A DNA stretch of 64,000 nucleotides from Symbiodinium natans (lineage: Eukaryota; Sar; Dinophyceae; Suessiales; Symbiodiniaceae), in contig CAJNDS010001335.1 of assembly GCA_905221605.1 (NCBI GenBank), positions 603,938-667,937 of the forward strand, written 5' to 3'. Shown here in pieces: positions 1 to 10,287 of the stretch. Each line of letters begins with the position of its first letter. The stretch's first letter is position 1. The translations under genes and the position numbers were made by a program. The notes beneath the pieces were generated by a model. That model saw nothing but the letters and a program-made list of their open reading frames with translations, was not told the DNA's origin and ran no database searches.

Positions 1-800
1 TTAGGGTTTGGGGTTAGGGTTTAGGGTTTGGTTAGGGTTTAGGGTATAGGGTTTAGGGTTTAGGGTCTAGTTGCTAGGGTTTAGGGGTTTAGGGTTTAGG
101 CTAGGGTTTAGGGTTTAGGGCCCGCTTCATAAGAAACCTGGTTTTGGGCCCGGGGCTTGCCAAACCTCCATGCAAACACCCTCGCTTCCCTACAGAAGCC
201 TGCTGGAATTTAGGGTTTCGGGTTTACAGGGCTTACCGGGTTTAGAGGGCTAGGTTTGGGGTTTACAGGGGTTTACAGGCCTTTCATGGTTTGCAGGGTT
301 CAGGGTTCAGGGTGAAACCGAAAAAACCCACAAGAACCTGCTCAGAAATTCAGGGTTTGCAGGGTTTACAGGATTTGCAGGGTTTGCAGGGTTTGCAGGG
401 TTTACAGGGTTTGCAGGGTTTAGGGTTTCAGGCTCAGGGGCAACACACACAGCCCTGTAACCCTAAAGGGTTTAGAGTTTATGTTTAGGGTGAAACCCGG
501 AACCCTGACCCCTAGACGTCTCAAAGGACTGCTTTGACTCATCCCAGAAACCCTTCTACAGCTGAGCTGCGATGGGCTGTGTGGCGGCCGGAGCGCTGGA
601 GCCTGAGGCGACTCGCAGATGGTAGCAGGGCTTCACTAGGGTTTAGCGTTTAGGGTTTAGGGTTTAGGGTTAGCCCTGACTCACTCTAAGCCCTAAAGAC
701 CAACACCCTACCTTCAGCGAAGATGGCTGGGGAAAATTGAGTGGGGGTAGAAATGTCAATAGTAGGTTGGAAATCCGTGCAAGCCACAGCAAATCAAAAC
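1..800. other. Heptamer-rich sequence, no gene recognised
   Basis: Mixed TTTAGGG and degenerate GGGTTTGCAGGG or GGGTTTACAGGG runs (360-430). A GC-rich island at about 545-635 is open in several frames and could be an exon, but neither strand stands out. The small plus-strand ORF at 291-488 is low-complexity GLQ repeat. Confidence 0.6.
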
Positions 801-805
801 CCTAC

Positions 806-933
806 CTGGACCTGACCTTCAAGCTTGCCACCTTCAGGAGAAGCTCCTGCTTCTCCTTCCTTTCCTGCTCCAGCTGCTGCTCGAGCTCGGCCGGATTATT
901 CTGGCCCTGAGCCTGAACCATGCTGCATCGTCC
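806..933 (-). CDS. Candidate coding exon, Gln/Glu coiled coil
   Basis: On the minus strand the 128 nt give 42 codons plus two bases with no stop. The middle reads ELEQQLEQERKEKQELLLKV, an obvious charged coiled-coil helix preceded by the Gln/Asn-rich MVQAQGQNNPA. The upstream border is TTCAG|GGACG; the downstream border is CCAG|GTAGGG, a good GT donor. Upstream of the acceptor the same frame meets a stop. Function unknown. Confidence 0.55.
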
Positions 934-2270
934 CTGAATGCCACATCACGGAGATGGAACCCACGTCTGACCACTGTCAAAAAAAGGAGCCAGCCTTGCT
1001 CCAAACGCGAAACCTCAGCCCCTCAACCCCTATCATCCTAAGCAGGGCTTGGGGTTTAAGGGTGTACGTGCCACACTATACTCGTATAACCCCTGAGGGT
1101 TTACGGTATAGGGTTTCGGGTTTAGGGTGCCCTGCCCTTTTTGCTTAGAGGGGTTTGCAAGGGAACCTACCCCCCCCCCCCCCGCAAAAGGAAAAAAAAA
1201 GTGAATAAGGGTACTACAGGGCATCCTAGTAACCCTGTAACCCTAAACCCAAAATCTTAAACCCTAAACCCTAAACCCTCAACCCCGCCCTAAACCCTAA
1301 ATCCCAAACCCTAAACCCTCAACCCTAAACCCTAAACCCTAAATCCTAAACCCTACAACCCTGCACTCAAACCATATCCCCGGACCCAGCCTGGCCATGA
1401 GCCGAGCGGACTTGGGCCAGCGCTTGCCTCGGATGAGCTGTGGTTTAGGGTTTAGGGTTTAGGGTTTAGGCTTTAGGGTTTAGGGTTTAGGCTTTAGGTT
1501 TGGGGTTTGGGGTTTGGGGTTTGGGGTTTGGGGTTTGGGGTTTGGGGGTTTGGGGGTTTGGGGGTTTGGGGGTTTGGGGGTTTGGGGGTTTGGGGGTTTA
1601 GGGTGTAGGGTTTAGGGTTTACGGCAAGTTTAGGGCAAGTTAAGGGTTTAGGTGGGGGGGGGGGGGGGGGGGGCCAAGCGAACCCTAGAATTGCATCATC
1701 TTCCCCTTGCAAGCCCCTTAAGCCTAAACCCTATCACCTCTGTTTTGGCATAGGGTTGAGGGTTGAGGGTTGAGGGCTTAGGGCTTAGGGCTCATATTTG
1801 CCATGCTACTATCACCTCTGTTTTGGCATAGGGTCGAGGGTTTAGGACTTAGGGCTCATATTTCCCATGCTACTGCAATTCCGATAAAAGGCCTTCATGG
1901 ACAATAAGCACATTCTGGGGCACGTTTAAGCTTACCTCTCAGCCCTAAACCCTAGACCGCAGTCATTAGGTCCAACACGTAGGCACAGGACCCGTCTACA
2001 ATGGCGTTTAGGCTTCAAGTCGGGGAGTTTAAGGTTTACTGTTTAGGGTTTGGGGGTTTACGGTTTGGGGGTTGGGGGCTACAAGGGGGTGGAGGGGACT
2101 TGCGGTGTACGGTTAGTTTTCAGGGCTTTTTTGCCCCCTCGGATGATCCCTGCGCTGATTCATTTGCCTGCCAGAAGCATCTATAAGTCTATAAGCCCTA
2201 AACCCCTAAAGTCTTCAACCCTGCCTCACCCAGGGACCCAACCCTCAACCCTCTAATGTGCTGACCCTAA
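934..2270. other. Heptamer arrays and duplicated spacer, no clear gene
   Basis: Holds CCCTAAA at 1,245-1,360, a TTTGGGG/TTTGGGGG array at 1,498-1,600, poly-C at about 1,160 and poly-G at about 1,655. A roughly 75-bp spacer beginning ATCACCTCTGTTTTGGCATA occurs twice in a row (about 1,733-1,810 and 1,810-1,875). A GC-rich island at 1,375-1,442 is open on both strands and could be an exon ending G|GTTTAGG on the plus strand. Confidence 0.55.
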
Positions 2271-2271
2271 C

Positions 2272-2366
2272 CCGCACAAAAATCTGGCTGCTGCTCGAGC
2301 GTCACTTGGCCCGTTGGCCGCCGGGAAGGGTGCGCTAGGGCCTCGAGTAGCGGTGCGGGATGAAGG
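2272..2366 (-). CDS. Candidate coding exon
   Basis: Minus-strand frame reads PLLEALAHPSRRPTGQVTLE then QQPDFCA without a stop. The acceptor is CTTTAG|CCTTC at the edge of a CCCTAAA array, and the donor is GCGG|GTTAGGG, both formed from heptamer sequence. No family recognised. Confidence 0.45.
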
Positions 2367-2550
2367 CTAAAGCCCTAAACCCTACGCCCTAAACCCTAAA
2401 CCCTAAACCTTAAAGGAACTTCCACCCCAATGTGGTACCCCCAAATATTCCGTGCCACTTTCGGTCTGATATTCTCTGGAGGCCTGCCTTAGGGGTGAGG
2501 TTGGGGGGAAGTATGGCAAGCCCTAAACCCTAAACCCTAAACCCTAAGCC

Positions 2551-2616
2551 CTCAGATGTGAACGTCGGGCCGATTTGAGGTTCTTCATGACCAGCCTCTT
2601 CCAGGACACCCAATAT
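2551..2616 (-). CDS. Candidate coding exon, 22 codons
   Basis: Exactly 66 nt between CCTTTAG|ATATTG and TCTGAG|GGCTTAGG. The frame reads ILGVLEEAGHEEPQIGPTFT then SE. The donor would be G|GC or GG|C, a type accepted in dinoflagellates. Heptamer arrays touch both ends. Confidence 0.5.
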
Positions 2617-3325
2617 CTAAAGGGCTTAGGGTTTAGGGTTTAGGGTTTAGGGGTTTAGGTTTAGGGTTTAGGGTTTAGGGTTTAGGATCTTGTGGGGTGA
2701 ATAATCTAAGCCACCTTACTTACCCCACATACCCTTAAAACCCAACAACTGCAGGAAATTGGCAGGTTGCCTCAACCCTGAAAACAAGTTGAGCCTTGAA
2801 GCCCGAAGCCCTAAACTCTGAAACCCCCTCCAGATCCTAAACCCTCAGCCCTAAACCCTAGCCCTAAACACCGTGCAGCCCCCCAAACAACCCTAAAGCT
2901 CTAAAAGCCCTAACAACCCCAAATGAGAGGAACAAAAATAAAAAAACAAAACTCCCCCAAAACAGGCCCCCAACAAAACCGGACTCCGGTCCCTGCGCCC
3001 TACCAATCCCTTTAGGGTTTAGGGTTTAGGGTTGAGGGTTTAGGGTTTTGGGGTTTTAGGGTTTCGAGTTTTAGGGTTTTAGGGTTTTAGGGTTTTAGGG
3101 TTTAGGGTTCAGGGTTTAGGGTTTAGGGTTTAGGGTTCAGGGTTCAGGGTTCAGGGTTTAGGGTTTAGGGTTCAGTGTTCAGGGTTCAGGGTTCAGGGTT
3201 TAGGGGGTTTAGGGTTTAGGTTTAGGGTTAGGGTTTAGGGTTTAGGTTTAGGGTTTAGGGTTTAGGGTTAGGGTTCCCTCAAGCCCTGAAGCTGTCAGCT
3301 CAAACCCTGCAAGCCCCCCAAACAC

Positions 3326-3382
3326 GGTAGTTTGCAGCCTGGCGGAGGGCCCATAAGACCAGCGGGCAGGGGCACCTGGATA
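3326..3382 (-). CDS. Candidate coding exon (IQVPLP type), copy 1
   Basis: 57 nt: one base, 18 codons (IQVPLPAGLMGPPPGCKL), two bases; borders GTAAG|T and CTACC|GTGTTTGG. Against the copy at 4,968-5,027, differences in this frame are mostly synonymous (CTT/CTC, CCG/CCA, AAA/AAG, CTA/CTT) plus one whole-codon indel. That pattern is expected if the minus-strand frame is translated. Confidence 0.6.
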
Positions 3383-3389
3383 CTTACCC

Positions 3390-4440
3390 CCCTTTATACT
3401 ACAACTACTTGAAGGTTCATGGCTACTTATAAGTAGGGGGTTTAGGGTTTAGGTTTGGGTTTAGGGTTTAGGTTTAGGGTTTAAGGTCTAGGGTGTAGGG
3501 TGTAGGGTTTAGGGTTTAGGGTTTCCACCCCCCCCCCTAGGTTCCCCCCATAATTTAGCTAGATCGGGGGGAGAATTCAGCCCAAGGTTCTTTCAGGGAG
3601 AAACCAAGGGGGGGGGGGGGGGGTAGTATAGAGGGGGGTAGTAGGGGACCCCATGACTTTCGGGCGCAGGGGTTCGTCATTCGGGTGTGGAAGTTGGTTG
3701 GGAAGGCAAGAAAGAAGTGCAGGGTGTAGGCTCTAGGATTTAGGGTGCAAGGTACTTGGAACCCCAATGATAAGTGTACTACTGTCTACTTACAACCTAC
3801 TTAGAGGATTTAGGGGCTTATCAGAACAAGGAATACTTGGGGTTCCAGGGCCTGGAGTGGAGGGTTCCAGAGTTTAGTGAGGGTTTTAGGGTGTAGGGTA
3901 GGGCGTAGGGCTTCGAATAAGAGAGGTCCCTCTCGGGGGGAGACTTTGGAATTTGGGAGGCTCCCGCTAGTCGACATCAACAATCCGCGGTTGGACGAAA
4001 ACCCAAGAGCCCTGTGACGCTTTTGGTCTCAGAGTTTAGGGTTTAGAGGTAGTCAGGGTTTACGGGAACCAACTCTCATACATGGAAGAGCCGCAACAAC
4101 AGGTTCGCAACTCCATGCCACCAGCCCTTGGAATCTGAACCACACTGAGCCCCACCGCCCTAAACCACTACACGAAAAGGAAACACCAAAGGACACACTT
4201 CACCCGAAACCTGGTAACCTTCAAGCCTCTCCGGTTGACTCAAACCCCTCCCCCTTCCCCTTCCCCCCGAAAACACATCTGAACACTTAGCCCTAAATCA
4301 CATAAGCTCAACCCTAAGCCCTAGACTCAGACCTCAGCAGGCCCCGCCCGAAAAAACTAAAACCCAAACCCTAAACCTTGGGCCCTAGCAGTCGAAACCC
4401 TCAACCCTCCTAAGCCCTAAACCCTAAACCCTAAACGCTA
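3390..4440. other. Spacer, probably intronic
   Basis: Heptamer arrays, the fold-back element at 3,528, and a unique block (3,943-4,380) repeated at 5,963-6,430. No convincing exon seen. The spacer at 3,740-3,855 has an inverted pair GGAACCCCAA/TTGGGGTTCC. Confidence 0.5.
3528..3650. mobile_element. Fold-back element, family B (diverged)
   Basis: Contains CCTAGGTTCCCCCCATAATT with a G-rich inverted partner (CCAAGGTTC, then poly-G and TAGTATAGAGGGGGG). The same core recurs at 25.1, 28.9, 29.1, 33.8 and 51.6 kb. No transposase nearby; looks like a non-autonomous fold-back element. Confidence 0.5.
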
Positions 4441-4443
4441 AAC

Positions 4444-4527
4444 TCTCCTGCCGAAGCTGAGGACGCCGCCCCCACCGGAGCAAGAGAGACCCCCGCAGCG
4501 CCAGTGCCTGTCGGACGCGGGCTTCGG
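4444..4527 (-). CDS. Candidate coding exon (TGTG-repeat type), copy 1
   Basis: Minus strand reads PTGTGAAGVSLAPVGAASSA then SAG, bounded by AACAAG|C and a GAGA|GTTTAG donor. The second copy lies at 6,562-6,643. Another frame (QAEARVRQALALRG) is also open, so frame choice rests on similarity to other Ala/Gly/Thr islands in the window. Confidence 0.5.
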
Positions 4528-4548
4528 CTTGTTCGGCTTGTTTGTTGG

Positions 4549-4715
4549 GTTTAGGGTTTAGGGTTTAGGGTTTAGGGCTTAGGGCTTAGGGCTTAGGGCT
4601 TAGGGCTTAGGGCTTAGGGCTTAGGGCTTAGGGCTTAGGGCTTAGGGCTTAGGGCTTAGGGCTTAGGGCTTAGGGCTTAGGGATTAGGGCTTAGGGCTTA
4701 GGGCTTAGGGCTTAG
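4549..4715 (+). repeat. Homogeneous GGCTTAG heptamer array
   Basis: More than twenty near-perfect head-to-tail copies of the variant GGCTTAG, with a single ATTAG interruption. The homogeneity of a non-canonical variant suggests local tandem amplification rather than synthesis on a telomerase template. Confidence 0.9.
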
Positions 4716-4967
4716 GGCGTCATCTTAGGGTTTAGGATCTTGTGGGGTAAATAGAAGCCACCTTACCTCTGACATCTCTTTAAAACCCGACAACCCAGGA
4801 AAATGGCAGGTTGCCTCGAAGCCCTAAACTCTGAAACCCGAGACCCTCCGCCCTAAACCCTATAAGCCCTAAACACCGCGGAGCCCCCCCAAACAACCCT
4901 AAAGCTCTCAAAAGCCGAACAACCCCAAAATGAAACAACAAAAATAAAACTCCCCCAAAACAGGCCC

Positions 4968-5027
4968 CTAAGCTTGAAGCCTGGTGGAGGGCCCATGAGA
5001 CCAGCGGGCGGCAGGGGCACCTGGATA
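4968..5027 (-). CDS. Candidate coding exon (IQVPLP type), copy 2
   Basis: Reads IQVPLPPAGLMGPPPGFKL, one proline codon longer than the copy at 3,326. It is preceded by GAAAG|T. The donor is less clear (CTTAG|GGGCC). The open frame extends upstream as an extra Ser/Pro-rich stretch. Confidence 0.55.
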   Translation of the reverse strand, partial: YPGAPAARWSHGPSTRLQA

Positions 5028-5437
5028 CTTTCGGGGAGTTCGGAGGGTCGAGGGGGGGAGGAGGTGGGATTCTCACTTCGGGTAGGGCGTAGAAGCCCTT
5101 TAGTGAGGGTGCAAGGGTGTAGCGTAGGGCTTAGGGCTTCGAAAGAGGACCCCTCACCCACCCCGCCCCACCCAAAAAACAGTTGGGCTTGGGGCCTGTA
5201 TCGATTTAAGGGGTTTAGGGTTTCGGGTTTTAGGGTGTTAGGTGTTAGGTGATAGGGTTTTAGGATTTTAGGGTTTTAGGGTTTTAGGGTTTTAGGGCTT
5301 TAGGGTTTCGGGGTTTTCGGGTTTTCGGGTTTTCGGGTTTCTGGGTTTTTGGGTTTTCGGGTTTTAGGGTTTCTGGGTTTTCGGGTTTTAGGGTTTTGGG
5401 GTTTTGGGGTTTGGGGTCTGCTTGCTAGACGTACAGC

Positions 5438-5500
5438 CTTTGCGAATATGCGTCAAGAAACCTCCGCTGCCGACACGTGTATCTTTCCTTCACTACGCTA
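5438..5500 (-). CDS. Candidate coding exon
   Basis: 63 nt from GGGTTTAG|T to CAAAG|GCTGTACG: one base, 20 codons (SVVKERYTCRQRRFLDAYSQ), two bases. Reading on past the donor meets TAG within four codons, so the GC donor keeps the frame open. Basic, helical; no family recognised. Confidence 0.55.
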
Positions 5501-5572
5501 CTAAACCCGAAACCCGAAACCCTAAACTCCAAACCCTAAACCCTAAACCCTGAGCCCCGAACCCCAAACCGA

Positions 5573-5625
5573 CTGAACTTGGCAAGGAAGTCAAGCAGCG
5601 GCAAGGTGGCGCCCCCAGCATATGG
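5573..5625 (-). CDS. Candidate coding exon, 5' border unclear
   Basis: Frame reads YAGGATLPLLDFLAKFS and stops at AAGTTCAG next to GTTTGGGG. I see no good AG acceptor at the upstream edge, so only the downstream half is reliable. Confidence 0.35.
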
Positions 5626-5825
5626 GGGTTTCCGAAGTTAGGGGTACCTTACACGCGGTCCTCATACCCTAAACCCTGAACCCTACTAATTGGGGGTCTA
5701 TATGAAGGGTCCCTCATTCTCATACAAACCCTAAACCCTAAACCCTAATCCCTAAACCCTAAACCCCCCTTATCTCTTGACATGGTGGGCGATGGCGGGC
5801 AGGGCAGGCACACACCGCAAGCCAC

Positions 5826-5868
5826 CTTGTGCCACGTTGTTTTGTGGCATCTTCCGGTTCTGGTTGCT
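5826..5868 (-). CDS. Candidate short coding exon
   Basis: 43 nt: 14 codons (SNQNRKMPQNNVAQ) plus one base, between GTCCAG|A and GCACAAG|GTGGC, a canonical donor. Asn/Gln-rich like the island at 806-933. Confidence 0.45.
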
Positions 5869-6561
5869 CTGGACCCCAAACCCTAAACCCCAAACCCCAA
5901 ACCCCAAACCCTAAACCCTAAACCCTAAACCCTAAACGAGGGCAAGGAGGCAGAGTCAGGTTGAGACTTTGGAATTTGGGAGGCTCCCGCTAGTCGACAT
6001 CAACAACCCGCAGTTGGACGAAAACCCAAGAGCCCTGTGACGCTTTTGGGCTCAGAGTTTAGGGTTTAGAGGTAACTAGGTTTACGGGAACCAACTCTCA
6101 TACATGGAAGAGCCGCAACAACAGGTTCGCAACTCCACGCCACCACGCCGGAGCCCTTGGAACCTGAACTACAGAGAGCCCTGCAGAACCCAAACGCCCT
6201 AAACCAGTAAACGACAAGGAAACACCAAAGGACACACTTCACCCGAAACCTGGTAACCTTCAAGCCTCTCCGGTTGACTCAAACCCCTCCCCCTTCCCCT
6301 TCCCCCCCAAACACACATCTAAACACGTAGCCCTAAATCACATAAGCTCAACCCTAACTAGGCCCCGCCCGAAACACTAAAACCTAAACCCTAAACCATG
6401 GGCCCTAGCAGTCGAAACCCTCAACCCTCCTAAACCCTAAACCCTCCTAAACCCTAAACCCTCCTAAACCCTAAACCCTCCTAAACCCTAAACCCTAAAC
6501 CCTAAACCCTAAACCCTAAACCCTAAACCCTAAACCCTAAACCCTAAACCCTAAACCCTAC

Positions 6562-6643
6562 TCCTGCCGAAGCTGAGGACGCCGCCCCCACCGGGGCAAG
6601 AGGGGCCCCCGCAGCGCCAGTGCCTGTCGGACGCGGACTTCGG
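6562..6643 (-). CDS. Candidate coding exon (TGTG-repeat type), copy 2
   Basis: 82 nt: one base and exactly 27 codons, containing SPRPTGTGAAGAPLAPVGAA, ending at GCAGGA|GTAGGG. Differences from the 4,444 copy are mostly conservative in this frame (V/A, S/P, one synonymous). CCCTAAA flanks the left side, TTTAGGG the right. Confidence 0.55.
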
Positions 6644-6649
6644 CTTGTT

Positions 6650-8600
6650 TGTTGGGTTTAGGGTTTAGGGTTAAGGTTTAGGGTTTAGGGCTTAGAGCTT
6701 AGGGCTTATGGCTTAGGGTTTATATGGTTGATTTTTTATAGGGCATATGGCTTAGGGCTTAGGGCTTCGGGCTTAGGGCTTAGGGCTCGGGCTTAGGGCT
6801 TAGGGTCTTGGGGTGTGTAGGAGGGAAGCTCGCTGGTGCTAAAAGCACCCGAGCCGCTCGTTTGCGTTAGCAGCATGTAGTCCCACCCCAACCACCCAAA
6901 CTATTCTCATTCAGGGTTAAGGGTTCACCCCCCAAACCCCCTCAAGGGGGCCTTTCTTGCTTTATACAAAAGAGCAGGGTGGGGCCTCCTGAGCTTTGTG
7001 GAGCATGTCAGTGGCTCGTAGGCTTCTTGGAGCTAAACCGTCGATTGCAATACTAAAATACCAACATTTTCACTACGGTCTGGGCAAATCCTGGATCGCG
7101 GGGCTTCATGCAGCCTTAGGGCAGCAAAGCGGTAGGGGGTAGCAGGGGCCTCGGCCGGCCCCTCCTTTTCGATACTAAAAAATCCATAGGAGGTTTGAGG
7201 CGGGGTCCAGAACATTGCAGCTGGGTCCCAGGCAGTCCCAGACAGAGGGTTATCAGAGGAATGCGGGGGTTTTTTAGGGAAAGGTGGGTCGTAGTAGGGT
7301 TCCCATTTTCAGGGGGGTCCCAGACGAGTGCCAGGCGGTCGGTCGCGGGGCTAGGAATGTGGGGGACTTAGCAGTGTCACGGGAATCTCAGATCAGGGGG
7401 GTCCCAGAGGGGTCGCACCAGAGTATCAAGGAACGCAGATCGGTCCCAAACCGACAAATCTGCAACCAGAGGTCTATGACCTCACGTGAAGCATCTGAAA
7501 GCACACGGTCAGGTGAAGCCGGGTCGGATATTTGAATCCAGAGGTGGCGCGATGTTTGAGGAAAAGCAGGACGTTGGGACTTGCACGTCACATGCGACTA
7601 ATTTGAACAAACAAGCACCACAGCAGGATCTGCCAGGCCAGGGCACCAGACCCCCCCGGGGGGTATCCCCGACCCCCCAAAAAACACCAAAACACCTCAA
7701 CGACTGGGGGTTTGGGGTCCTCATTATATAGGGCTTACGCCCTTGGTCTGAGCGTAGCCAGCCACTGCCGTCCCGTCTACCGGGAGGCTTTACCCTCCCT
7801 CACCGTTCTGTGGAGATGCTCGGTCGGGGACCTCGGTCGAAGCCTCGAGCGCCCATGCATATGGACAGCGGCGCTCTCGGCAGTTTAGGGTTAGGGCTTA
7901 GGGCTTAGGGCTTAGGGCTTAGGGTTTATATGGTTTAGGGTTTATAGGGCATAGGGCCTAGGGCTTAGGGCTTCGGGCTTCGGGCTTAGGGCTTAGGGCT
8001 TTGGGCTTAGGGCTTGGGGCTTGGGGCTTAGGGCTGAGGGCTTAGGGCTTAGGGCTTAGGGCTTAGGGCTATAGGTTTTGTTTTATCGATTAAGCGTTTC
8101 ACGGGCTTAGGGGTTTGGGTGCTCGGGCTTTTTTTATCGACTGAGCGTTTCATGGGCTTAGGGGTTTGGGTGTTCGGGCTTAAGGCTTCAGGCTCAGGAC
8201 TTTAGGGGCTGAGGGCTTTCGGGGCTCCAGGGGTTTCGGGGCTCCAGGGGTTTGGGGGGGGGGGTATGGAGGTTGAAGGTTGGTCAACATCAGGAACTGC
8301 GGGCTCGCAGGTTTGAGTTTGTTGGATTGTAAGGTTTCGGGTTTAGGGTTTAGGGTTTAGGGCTTCGGGTTTCGGGTTTCGGGTTTCGGGTTTCGGGTTT
8401 AAGGTTTAAGGCTTAGGGGGCTAGGGTTTAATTAGGGTTTACGGTGTCCTAAAAGCAACCCCTTAAGCCCCCCAAACCCGCAACCCCAACACCCGTAACC
8501 CCCTAAACCCTAAACCCTAAACCCTAAACCCTAAACCCTAAACCCTAAACCCTAAACCCTAAACCCTAAACCCTAAACCCTAATGCTAAAAGAGCTTCTG
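6650..8600. other. Long spacer with one possible exon
   Basis: Heptamer runs (6,655-6,810; 7,880-8,065; 8,500-8,583) enclose a unique stretch at 6,820-7,870. Within it the minus-strand ORF at 7,033-7,215 is the most protein-like. A roughly 65-bp unit containing GAGCGTTTCATGGGCTTAGG is repeated at 8,088-8,185. Confidence 0.5.
7033..7215 (-). CDS. Possible coding exon
   Basis: Open minus-strand frame containing EGPAEAPATPYRFAALRLHE and ICPDRSENVGILVLQS. Amino-acid composition is protein-like, but I cannot define the splice borders and see no family match. Confidence 0.3.
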   Translation of the reverse strand: MFWTPPQTSYGFFSIEKEGPAEAPATPYRFAALRLHEAPRSRICPDRSENVGILVLQSTV

Positions 8601-8607
8601 TCTTCAC

Positions 8608-8687
8608 CGGTTGTGGGCGGCCCGCCTGGCGATGCCGCGGCCGGGCCTGAGGCGCCATTTGGCTGGTCCTGGACATCTTGCGCCTCC
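8608..8687 (-). CDS. Candidate coding exon, Gly/Ala/Pro-rich
   Basis: Starts after AAGGTAG|G and reads EAQDVQDQPNGASGPAAASP then GGPPTT, ending at ACCG|GTGAAG, a canonical donor. The frame stays open past the donor to TTTTAG next to CCCTAA, so the end may lie at about 8,586. NGASGPAAA resembles other islands of the window. Confidence 0.5.
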
Positions 8688-8689
8688 CT

Positions 8690-8797
8690 ACCTTGGAGTA
8701 GACCCTAAAAAAAAAGGTATATACTCTTTTAGGTATAAGTAGCTAGAATAGGAACCCAGAACCAAAAAAAGTATATTAAAGTACAGTACTCCAAAAC
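8690..8797. mobile_element. Short fold-back element, family D
   Basis: CTTGGAGTAGACCCT at one end and an inverted TACTCCAAA at the other, with an AT-rich middle. A related shorter copy is at 13,229-13,281 (CTTTGGAGCAGACCCT to GTACTCCAAA). Confidence 0.35.
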
Positions 8798-9360
8798 CCA
8801 GGCCTCGATTTGTGCTGCAGTTTAAGGTGCTTAGGGTCTTGGAGTGTTTTTGCGGGGGGGGAAGGTCAAGTGCAGAGCCACTGGCCTTGTCTGAATTGCT
8901 TACCTGATGCCCTCAACAAAACGAAGCCGCGACCGGGCCATTTCCCTAAACCCTAAACCCTAAACCCTAAACCCTAAACCCTAAACCCTAAACCCTAAAC
9001 CCTAAACCCTAAACCCTATACCCTATCGGGGCTGACCGGACCAAAAGTTCAAGGCCTGATTTGTGTCGCTTTTATCGCGTGCTCTTTACCCCACGGCGTA
9101 TTTGGGGCCAAAGGCAGAACCATTCAAGGCCTTTTCAATTCGAGCAAAAGGTTGCAACGCAGAGTACCACACCAACAGGTCCATAGTCTAAATCATACCT
9201 CAACCCGAAACCCCAAAATAGACAAACCCTGAACCCTTCACCCGAACCAACCCTAAACCCTCAACCCCACACCCTCAACCCTAAACCCTAAACCCCAAAC
9301 CCCAAACCCTAAACCCCAAACCCAACCTTAACCCTACCTAACCCAAAAGCATAACTAGTC

Positions 9361-9449
9361 CTTTGCCGACCAAGGCGGTCCTTCGGAGCTGCCGGCAGCA
9401 GCGGTGGCTCTGGCGGGCCAGGTTGAGGGCCTGCGCTCAGGAAAGAGGC
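9361..9449 (-). CDS. Candidate coding exon, Pro-rich
   Basis: 89 nt: 29 codons plus two bases, between CTTTTAAG|GCC and GGCAAAG|GACTAG (GA-type donor). Reads ASFLSAGPQPGPPEPPLLPA then APKDRLGRQ. Clear change from the AT-richer flanks. Confidence 0.5.
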
Positions 9450-9529
9450 CTTAAAAGCCGCAAAGCCGCGTGCGGCGGGTTTAGGGCTTGGGGCGGTTTG
9501 GGGTTTAGGGTTTAGGGTTTAGGGTCACC

Positions 9530-9793
9530 TCACAAAAAACAGCGGGCCCCAAGATGAAATATCACCGACAGCGTGCGAAAGTGGGCACCAACGCTTGCGC
9601 CAGGGGTGTACGGCATCAAGGGCAGCAGCTCATGCCCACCTTCTGTTCCAGCTACGCACACGTCACGACGCGCGATTACTAAAGGCATGATGGACGCCAA
9701 CGGCTTCAACCTGTTCGAGTTTTTCTCAGGAAGGCCGGCTTCAGCATATCGCTGATGCTCGAGATTCGGTGTGCAGCTCACACCTGACAGCAA
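9530..9793 (-). CDS. Possible coding exon(s), 87-codon open frame
   Basis: Continuous minus-strand frame ending in TGA. It includes EKNSNRLKPLASIMPLVIAR and AGTEGGHELLPLMPYTPGAS. A GTGCGTAGCTG near the middle could be a donor, so it may hold part of one exon. The plus strand here is also open for 60 codons. Confidence 0.3.
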   Translation of the reverse strand: MLSGVSCTPNLEHQRYAEAGLPEKNSNRLKPLASIMPLVIARRDVCVAGTEGGHELLPLMPYTPGASVGAHFRTLSVIFHLGARCFL

Positions 9794-9794
9794 A

Positions 9795-10205
9795 GCTTCC
9801 CTCCTCCTGACAGCAAAGTTTCCCTCCTCCCCCTCCTCCTCCTACTCTTCCTCCTCCTCTTCCTCCATCTCCTCCCACCACCCCTCATGCGTCTGCCCGC
9901 ACCAGGGCAAAGAGACACACCCTAGAGCAAACGGAGTTCCGGCGCCGCAAGGGTTAAGGCTTAGGGTTTAAGGTCCTACAGGGTCTATGGTTTATGGGGC
10001 TTAGGGCTTCGGCTTTTTTCTAGGGCTGCTGCGCTTCCAAGTCCCTGCAGCCGGTGCAAAAGCCCTAGAACGTAAACCCCTGGTTGAACCCGAACCCCGA
10101 CCCACACACGCACCACCCACCCGCCCTAAAAAAAGGAAATACAAAAACTAACTCCGAACTAGAACCCTACTATACACACCCTGAATCCTAAACCCTAAAC
10201 CCTAA
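9795..10205. other. Spacer with CTCCTC microsatellite
   Basis: Short CCTCCT/TCCTCT runs at 9,800-9,880, then mixed heptamer fragments. No gene recognised. Confidence 0.5.
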
Positions 10206-10212
10206 ACTAAAC

Positions 10213-10287
10213 TCCAGTCTGCAGTTGGGCGGACAGCTGTAGAGCCTGGAGCGTCCCAGGGTGCAGGGCCGCCCTCAAGCTCGCGGG
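10213..10287 (-). CDS. Candidate coding exon
   Basis: 75 nt from AAAAG|CCCGCG to ACTGGA|GTTTAG. Two frames are open: ARELEGGPAPWDAPGSTAVR and PASLRAALHPGTLQALQLSA. I cannot choose between them. The donor is built from the adjoining heptamer. Confidence 0.45.

Larger units (their letters stand above)
2630..4720. repeat. Tandem segmental duplication, copy 1
   Basis: Shares an ordered series of segments with 4,730-6,790: the TTAGGATCTTGTGGGGT junction (2,685 and 4,735), the IQVPLP exon (3,326 and 4,968), the AGACTTTGGAATTTGGGAGG segment (3,943 and 5,963) and the PTGTG exon (4,444 and 6,562). Heptamer runs differ in length between copies; the non-repeat parts stay closely similar. Confidence 0.85.
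4730..6790. repeat. Tandem segmental duplication, copy 2
   Basis: Second copy of the roughly 2-kb unit described at 2,630. It has an expanded GTTTTAGG/GTTTTCGG run (5,270-5,415) and extra islands at 5,438, 5,573 and 5,826 that I could not match in copy 1. Confidence 0.85.

Noticed and set aside
1-120. Window start as a true chromosome end
   Set aside because: The heptamers are mixed and degenerate from the first bases, and arrays switch strand throughout 58 kb; a telomere would be one long uniform tract in one orientation.
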